Assembly (NCBI GenBank): GCA_036346255.1 | Contig: CM070632.1 | Span: 26,376,657-26,440,656, forward strand | Origin: Ampelocalamus luodianensis | Lineage: Eukaryota > Streptophyta > Magnoliopsida > Poales > Poaceae | DNA: 64,000 bases | Direction: 5' to 3' | Shown: positions 57,677 through 64,000 of the stretch, one piece after another | Position numbering within the stretch: position 1 is the first letter of the stretch | How the letters are laid out: the number at the start of each line of letters is the position of its first letter | The notes under the pieces: model-generated | The model's input: only the letters and a program-made list of their open reading frames with translations | Database searches by the model: none | What the model was told of the DNA's origin: nothing | Made by a program: the position numbers and the translations under genes

Positions 57677-58596
57677 TGATACGGGAGGCCCGATCTTCTC
57701 GGTGAGGAACCGTGGATAGTTGATGAAGTAGACGATGTCGCTAGTTGAACACTCGCGCCAATGCACGAACCCTCAACTCTTCGGAATACGCCCAAACACA
57801 CCGGGTAGTTGTTCGTCGCGAGACCACGAACGATTTAACGCCAAGTCCCCAATTCCCAATGGAACGACGGCTTGACCTCGAGTTGCGTAACAAACAATGG
57901 ATCGCCTAATTCTCTCTCAAAGTCCTCGCATGAACTCGTGTCGAAAGAACAAGCAATAGCTATGTTTCAATCTTATGCATAAACCGGTTCGCCTCTATGG
58001 TGCGGCCATGGGGGTTTATATAGCCTCCCACGCAAGCACAAAACTCGGATGAACAAGAATCGAGTGCTACAAAGAATCCGAGTCCGACATCGCTCATTGC
58101 TATAGTAATCGAGTCCGACATCGCTCACGTGAACAAGAATCCGATTCAAAAACGTCCTACTTTAATTTGGAAATTTAAACTAATCTCCTCTCGGTTCCTC
58201 TTGTATTGTGAGCTTTCCTTCTCTTAGCTTGCGCGAATTTGTTCGATACACTTGATGCTTCTTTTGATGCCAATGTAACCCTTGTTGGCCACATGTGTTT
58301 CTTCTCCATGAATTTGTTCCCGGCCTCCCTCTCCTCCAAAGGCTTCACAATATTCAAACCTAAGAATGCACAAAACATTTGCATGAGGTAATACCCAATT
58401 CTCATCAATGACAATAGAAGATTCATTAAGAAACAAAAGCACCTGTTGATTTAGAAGTTTAGCTCTTGCTCTCGTCAGTGGACCAATATGCACTTCTGTA
58501 CTTGAATTATTTGTAGCGTCATGTATGGCGTCCACCTCAGTATGTGTATGACCACCAATAGGGAAAGATGTATAAGTGTTAGGGATGCCCTCATCA
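57677..58596 (-). repeat. 5' LTR of the CRM-like element
   Basis: 920 bp from tgatacgggag to ccctcatca. It contains the minus-strand open frame 58224-58619 whose start lies just beyond the LTR; within the LTR it carries GPLTRARAKLLNQQ, a motif normally found at the very end of CRM-type polyproteins. Confidence 0.93.
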
Positions 58597-58601
58597 AATA
58601 A

Positions 58602-58960
58602 GCAGCATCCTAAAGCCACAAGATGAGAGGAAGAAGTCTAAACTACCTAGTAAGCTCCCCCCTTAAAGTAAGCTAGAAGGACACACAACCCCAAGCTCTC
58701 CCTACAAAGCTATGAACCTCGATCAATCTAAAGGCTTGGTGAAAATGACAGCTATCTGGTGGTCACTCTCGACAAACTGGACTACTATGTTACCCTTCTC
58801 CATATGGTCTCTAAGAAAATGATACCGATAAACTACAAGCCAAACATCTCCCTTCCCAACCCGACGAACCTAAGTCAGTGAGAAGTAAACATCGCTGGCT
58901 TGGTACTAGGGTAAATAAGTGCAGATCTAGGAACCCAGTACTGAGTCACACGACGAGCAG
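58602..58960 (-). pseudogene. Copia RNase H, last part only
   Basis: The minus strand reads YRYHFLRDHMEKGNIVVQFV, then SDHQIAVIFTKPLD and SRFIAL, the standard end of Copia RNase H. It begins abruptly near 58960, next to the gag zinc-finger region, so integrase and RT are deleted. The frame is continued by the 3' region across the Gypsy insertion. Confidence 0.85.
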
Positions 58961-61888
58961 AAAAACCAGTCAAAGAAATAAAAGACTAACCTCTAGCGTC
59001 ACTACACAACTCACCTCTAATAAAACCAGAAGATATAGAACCAGAAATTGAACCTCTGCCTGGTCTGACCGCCATTGAAGGGCTGGTCTGACTGCTCCTC
59101 CAACGCTTGACGGGTCGGTCAGGAGCAAAAGCAGCATACTCATCACACCGTGGATAGCTACCTCGACTGGGAAAACGAGGTCTATCCTCAGGACGGCAGA
59201 AACCCTAGCCAGAAGCAACTCGAGGACCAAAACCAAAAGAAGCCTGAAAACCAAGTCCTCGATGCTGCCCAAAACCAAAAGAGTCATAAGAGCCAAGCAC
59301 AACCCTAGACCTCGTGTCGGTCTTGGGAGCACTCCGAGTCTGGGGCTGACCCTGAATACCCCCAAGAGTATGAACATGGTCACATTGCGCGACCTTGGCA
59401 CGCCTAAAGCAGAACTCAAATAGATGTCCATCCTGCTGACAGAAGGTATAATGATACTTCACCTTCTGAGAGGTCGAAGCAGGAGGTGCATCCTTACTAT
59501 CAGAAATCCCCTAGGCAAAACCTGTAGACTCAAACACGATCTTCCTAGAATCGGGTGCAACCTCAATCACGCCTTTCTTTACAGCTCTAACAACGGCATG
59601 TGGATGTTTCCTCACATCCTCTAGAAAATCATATCCTAGACCTTGATTGAACTTGCAAAACTTGGATTTGTTTAGGACAAGGTTAAGCTTTTTCTTGCCT
59701 CTAACAATTCTTTTAAGAGTTCTCATGAGGTACTCACACTCGTGAAGAGAGAAGCATAGGAAGAACATGGGGAAGAAGAAGATGAAGAGCCAGAAGGAGA
59801 AGATCGAATAGCACGTGCATATCTCTCTCTATGCACGGTCGCCTCAAGCTTGAGGGCTTCGCAAGACACACACGGGGCAGTCCTAACCCTAGCTATCTGG
59901 GTCTCAAATCTTTTCCTAAAGGTCTCATGCATTTCATCAATTTTCTCCTCCAATTCAGCACAGAACATACAAACAAGTCGTGGCTTCTCTAGTAGATCCT
60001 TAGTTATTTTCACACATTTTTCATCCAAAGCAATCAATTCAAACTTTAGTTTTTTTCACAATTGTTGCATGGTGAGCCAATAGGAGCCTTAGAAGCATAT
60101 TGAGCCATTTTCTTATTACGATCACACATGTCCTGAAGTTGCTTAGATACAGATTCAAGTTCAGCAGTCAACTTAGGACAATTAGCACAAGAAGTAATAG
60201 GCTCACTTAAGGCATCATACATCATAGCAATTTTCTGGTTTGCATTCTTCAAATTATTTTTCAAGTTGGTACAGCTATCACACATTTCAGGCAGACCAAG
60301 GATGAATGTGTACAGTTCTCTAAAAGCATTGTCCTTAACCTCACATGAGGTGCAAACAGTAGTCTCAATAGTAGCAGCATCAATAATAGCAAAACAAGAC
60401 TGATAAGGAGTATCTCTAGCTATCTCCAATTTAGCTAACAGGCTAACATTCTCCACCTTAAGCAAATCCAGTTCGGAAATAACACCATCATGAGAGGTCC
60501 TTACTTTCTCTATATCTCCAAGCAAAGAAGAACATACATCACAATCAACATCATCACGGGATGAAACAGATCTAAGTGAAGCAAGCTCCTGTGACAAACT
60601 CTCTACCTCCTTCTCCAAATCACCACACTTAGCCCTAGACCTAGCATATAATCTTCCTAGCTTAAGAACACATCATTAAGCTGATCGTAGGAGGGGCCTA
60701 CCTCATCGGAGTCACTGTAGAGATCATCATCGCTGATGTCGTTCGCGTCAGCCATGAAGCACATCCCGGTGAAGTTATCACCATCCTTGGTGTTCTTTTG
60801 CGGATCATCCTCGCCATCATCATCACTCCAACCCTCCATGTTGTTGAAGTCGAAGTTGTCGAAGGCAGTGACGAAGCGATGGAAGAGCTTCTTCGCCATG
60901 CCAAAATTGCAGTACTTCTTCTCCTTGCTTTGATCACGAGCTGGAGGCTTCTTGTTGCGGTTCTTATTGGTGTGGTCATTCTTGCTTGCACCGCCATAGT
61001 CGTTCTTGCCCTTCTCTAGCTTGGGGCAATTTACCAAAATGTGGTTGGGGCCACCACACTCGAAGCATATCACCGTACCTCCTCTCTTTCTCTCTCTAAC
61101 CCTCTTGTATGCATGTGAGAATTTTCTGGCTAAGAGGGCTAAGTCATTATCTGGAAACTGCTCAAACTGATCATCACTCATCTCACACAAAACAGCCAAA
61201 AAAACCAGAAGCACTTTCAGAAGATGGTCCAGAAGTAGCTGTGGGATCGGTGACCAAAGCCATCGACTATGACTTCGTCTTGCAAGAGACGACGTTGATC
61301 TCATGAGTCTTGAGGCGTGAGTACAACACATCAAGACTCAAGGTTGACAAATCAGACGTGTCCTTGATGGTGGTCACTTTCATCTCCCAAACTCTAAGAT
61401 CTAAAGCAGTAAGGATTTGTCTAGCATTATCCGAGTCTAGGTATGTGTGATCAACAGCTCGGAGGTTGCTCAAAATCTTGTGAAATCTACAAAAACACTC
61501 ATCCAAAGAATCACCAGCAAGCATTTCAAATTTGTTGTACTCTCTTTTGTATTGATCCTGTCGGACGATCTTGATCTGGGTGGTGCCCCCATGGTATGCA
61601 TGGAGGGTCACCCAGATGTCGTATGTCGACGACAAGTGAGAAATTTGATCAAACTCATTTCGGCTAAGCACCTCAATGATGATATTCCTTGCCTTAGCAT
61701 TTGCCTCAACATCCGGAGTATTTGCAGCATTGATGTTTTCATCGGTAGGAATCATAAACCGAGTCTAAACCTTTTTTCCAAATAGAATAACCTTGTGCCT
61801 GAATATACGACTCCATCTTACTCTTCCAAAAGGGATAGTCAGCCCCATCGAAGATAGGAGGCTTGGTGGAATACTTGTCCATCGCCAT
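58961..61888 (-). pseudogene. Copia gag (UBN2-type) with coiled-coil and Cys motifs, decayed
   Basis: The ATG at 61888, 39 bp after the primer site, starts MAMDKYSTKPPIFDG and FWKSKMESYIQAQG. After a shift near 61750 the UBN2 gag core follows (61755-61267) with TYDIWVTLHAYHGG and SLDECFCRFHKI. A zinc knuckle CFECGGPNHILVNC lies near 61070-61030, then an acidic region (60850-60660). Next is a long helical segment (60618-59511) with repeated C-x2-C pairs, and a second Cys/His motif FCQQDGHLFEFCFRR near 59450. Sirevirus gag proteins are known for such a coiled-coil extension. Five or more shifts or stops break the frame. It joins the RNase H remnant at about 58960. Confidence 0.85.
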
Positions 61889-61926
61889 ATCTCAAAGATC
61901 GATCAAGATCTAGAAAGAGCAAAACC

Positions 61927-61940
61927 GAGCTCTGATACCA
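61927..61940 (-). other. Primer-binding site of the 16-kb Copia element
   Basis: The minus strand reads TGGTATCAGAGCTC two bases after the LTR end, matching initiator methionine tRNA over its first twelve bases. Confidence 0.9.
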
Positions 61941-61942
61941 AT

Positions 61943-63550
61943 TGAAGGATCGGTTATGGCGACTAGAGGGGTGAATAGACGCAAATTAAATTTCTCCTAC
62001 TCAAGTATTTCTTTTCTTGAACTCTAGTGCTATTAAGTAGATACTAGGTTCAAGAACACCAAGAGTACACTAAGAATAGAGTGAATCAGAATAAGAATTC
62101 AGAATAGCAATTTTAGCAAATTTGAAATTTCATAAACTTAGCCGCTAAGAAACCTCAAGAACTCAAGATCTATTCAACCAAAATTGATGAAACTTGAACC
62201 ATAGCAAGATGAGGTTCTCAGAGTTATGATTCCAAAAGGAATTTTAAAAAAAAAAGCCCAAGAGAGAGATTTTTCTTACTCAAAGTTCATGTTGCATCAA
62301 AACAACAATTTCAAAAACTTAACTGTGAAGAAACCTCAATAACTCAAGATGTACTTATCCAAAATTGATGAAACTTGAACCATAGCTAGTAAATGATCTT
62401 GGGGCAATGATTCCAAAAGAAATTGCAAAGATATGTCCAAAGTCTCAACCTTTCATGTAAATAGTTCAAGCTGCATCAAAAACAACAATTTCAGCTCAAG
62501 AACATAGCTAATGCAAACACAACTTGAGCAAGAATGAATTCAAATGGATCTTATTGGGTTGGAACATGTTCTTAATGAAATCCTCAACCTATTACATGTC
62601 CTAGATCCAATAGAACTACAGCAAGTAGAAGGAGGGGAAGAAAAGCTCAAGTTGTAACAAAGAAAAGTAAGAAATAAAATAAATTTCAGAACATGTAAGA
62701 ACTTGGAACTTTCATTGCTTCAAGAGGAACTTTCATTGATTCAAGAAGAAGGATTACAAAGCCACACTTCATGGTGGGCAAAGCTCAAAGGAGCATAAGG
62801 AAAACACTAAATCCTTCCCCAAGACTTGGTGGTGGAGGCATACCTCTACCCTTCTATTTATAGCCCTATGGGAGCAACCTCAGCCCTTGGATCACCTCAA
62901 AGGCTAAGATTAATTCTCTCCACACATTAATATCCACTTAGGGTTCAGCCAACTCTACCTCTTGCCTAGAATACCCCTCTAGACAAGCTACAATTACATC
63001 AATACCCTTATGTTGACATTGGTCAACACAAGCCACCTAGAGCTACAACGCTGCTCCACATTCACGGTCTTCGCTCCTCGTTGACTTGTCACATCCATGC
63101 CTTGTGTCTCGAGCTCCGAATACCATCGGAACGCCTCGCCAACACTTGGACACTACCAAGTCACCCTGAGCCGATGCACGGACCCATCTCATGCCATCTT
63201 CACGAAGACTCCATCTTCATGACCGAACTTGATCCCCGATTATCTCCTTGACCACCATGATCGTTGTGGATGCCAAGCTCTCCAAGCTTGCTCTCGATCC
63301 CACGTCGATGATCATCCAAGCCATCAAGTCAACCTGCAGTCAACAAAGATGAAGAAATTATTTCCTTGGCACAAACGTCGCGCACTTGACCATCATTAGT
63401 GAAAACATGCATCATAACATCCCATGCAACCTAGGTGAAACTCAAAACTTGACTTCGCAAACTTTAACAACTATCGAACGTCCATTAATGAGTCCCAAAT
63501 GCTGTCAAATATTCATCACAACATGAAGAGGACCTCCACATGGTCTCTCA
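61943..63550 (-). repeat. 5' LTR of the 16-kb Copia element
   Basis: 1608 bp with the same ends as 47561-49165. The TATA-like 'ctatttatag' at 62853-62862 lies in the expected place for transcription toward the left. Confidence 0.92.
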
Positions 63551-63714
63551 CCATTGTAATTAAGAAACTCAGCATATAATTAAGGAATTATTTCATTGTA
63601 ATTAATTCGCTAATTAAGAAATTATTCCATCTCTGATTGTATCTGCTTGCTTATTTTAAGAGGGCATGGCTAGCATTTCCAGAGGCTAGCCGAAAAATAG
63701 AATTTTTTTAGCTA
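63551..63714. other. CACTA interior resuming after the Copia element
   Basis: Starting with the target copy ccatt, the sequence is AT-rich with repeated 'taattaag(a/g)aa' and 'gaattatt(t/c)cat' and no coding. It leads into the right subterminal repeats. Confidence 0.6.
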
Positions 63715-64000
63715 GGAACTATCATAGGCAGTTTAGTGGAACAAACCGTTCGTGGTATATGTAGCACAGACGGTTCCTAAGGTGCCAAAACATTTCGCCT
63801 CCTGCGCACGCATCCAAAAATTCCCTCCACCTACGCTGAGCATCACACACGGTTCCGTAATAGAACTGTCTGTGATACTTATTACAGACGGTCTTGAAAT
63901 AGAACCGTCTGTGATATGCTCACTTATCGCAGACGGTCCTAGAATAGAACCATCTATGATATGCTTGCTTATCGCAGACGGTCCAGGAATAGAACTGTTT
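63715..64000. repeat. CACTA right subterminal repeats
   Basis: Units of atcgcagacggtc(c/t)(t/a)(a/g)gaatagaaccgtctgtgatatgct occur at least four times. They share the cagacggt core with the left side but use a different spacer (tagaa instead of tattaa), so left and right arrays belong to one element but have drifted apart. The terminal repeat is outside the window. Confidence 0.85.

Larger units (their letters stand above)
50877..58596 (-). mobile_element. Ty3/Gypsy element, CRM-like, inserted in the Copia element
   Basis: The 7720-bp element has LTRs at 50877-51795 and 57677-58596 and the target duplication aataa at 50872-50876 and 58597-58601. The polypurine tract lies beside the left LTR. 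Gag, a protease-region segment, RT, RNase H and integrase follow in Gypsy order on the minus strand, but with many shifts and stops. LTRs of about 920 bp, the start TGATG, the overall size and a polyprotein end that seems to run into the 3' LTR point to the CRM (centromeric retrotransposon) clade; I am less sure of the clade than of Ty3/Gypsy. Confidence 0.92.
47561..63550 (-). mobile_element. Complete-ended Copia (Sirevirus-like) element with nested Gypsy
   Basis: The 3' LTR (47561-49165) and 5' LTR (61943-63550) are near-identical, and the target duplication ccatt is at 47556-47560 and 63551-63555. The primer site is at 61927-61940 and the polypurine tract at 49166-49177. Without the nested Gypsy element it would be about 8.3 kb. 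The interior keeps gag with coiled coil and zinc-binding parts, then only the last part of RNase H; protease, integrase and nearly all of RT are missing, so a deletion removed most of pol before the Gypsy insertion or independently of it. The gag type and the 3' region between RNase H and LTR fit a Sirevirus. Confidence 0.9.
37775..64000 (+). mobile_element. CACTA (En/Spm-type) DNA transposon, right end outside the window
   Basis: The left end starts cactactacaaaaag at 37775 after the possible 3-bp target agg. Subterminal repeats atcacagacggtt, mostly arranged as short palindromes with aaccgtctgtgat, occur at 37800-38130, 38920-39125, 42740-43035, 43670-43940 and again at 63715-64000. A decayed TNP2-type transposase gene lies at 44315-47550 in the same orientation. 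The element carries broken F-box-like and GRF-type gene copies and long inverted repeats. Its length is inflated by a 16-kb Copia insertion at 47561-63550 and a further LTR near 39908-41586. The right terminal repeat lies past 64000. Confidence 0.9.

Noticed and set aside
58970..59431. Leu-rich frame of 153 codons on the minus strand
   Set aside because: It is a shifted phase of the Copia gag second zinc-finger region, whose proper frame is visible at 59205-59462.
60698..60997. Thr/Arg-rich frame of 99 codons on the minus strand
   Set aside because: It is another phase over the gag zinc-knuckle and acidic segment at 60657-61100.

Overview
The window is 64 kb of nuclear DNA from a grass (Poaceae), probably a panicoid; the species cannot be fixed from sequence alone. 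The signs are a CACTA transposon with grass-type subterminal repeats of the form atcacagacggtt, a Sirevirus-like Copia element, a CRM-like Gypsy element, large-LTR elements of the TGTAACACCCC type, and pieces of a plant sirohydrochlorin ferrochelatase gene. No intact cellular gene, tRNA, rRNA or CRISPR array is visible. Nearly everything is mobile DNA stacked inside older mobile DNA.

Left third (1-26000). Two minus-strand elements of one large-LTR family lie in series. Element A (LTR 3072-5410) appears to sit inside element B (LTR 6512-8951), and B sits in the reverse transcriptase of a plus-strand Copia element (8952 to about 11640). Neither A nor B shows gag or pol. A 2.0-kb LTR of a second Copia element (13392-15404) follows. 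A solo LTR of the A/B family with target duplication attaa lies at 15821-18042. A minus-strand LINE (18561 to about 25930) is cut by a small LTR-like insertion, a solo LTR with duplication gttat (20749-22851), a truncated LTR (23641-24803) and the 5' end of a small-LTR Copia element (24804-25814).

Middle (26000-37774). This is the only stretch with recognisable cellular gene sequence. Three exons of the chloroplast siroheme enzyme SirB lie on the plus strand (30811-33284) with the active-site exon missing and a stop in the last exon. A 1048-bp hAT-type element with 8-bp target duplications is in the second intron. A possible minus-strand terminal exon lies at 26537-26697. The rest is non-coding with some local repeats.

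Right part (37775-64000). A CACTA element begins at 37775 and runs off the right edge. It holds arrays of short palindromic subterminal repeats, two long inverted repeats, a broken F-box-like gene, a broken GRF-type zinc-finger gene and a decayed TNP2 transposase (44315-47550). At 47561-63550 it was hit by a 16-kb Copia element with duplication ccatt. That Copia element was itself hit by a 7.7-kb CRM-like Gypsy element (50877-58596, duplication aataa). The order of events on the right is therefore CACTA, then Copia, then Gypsy.
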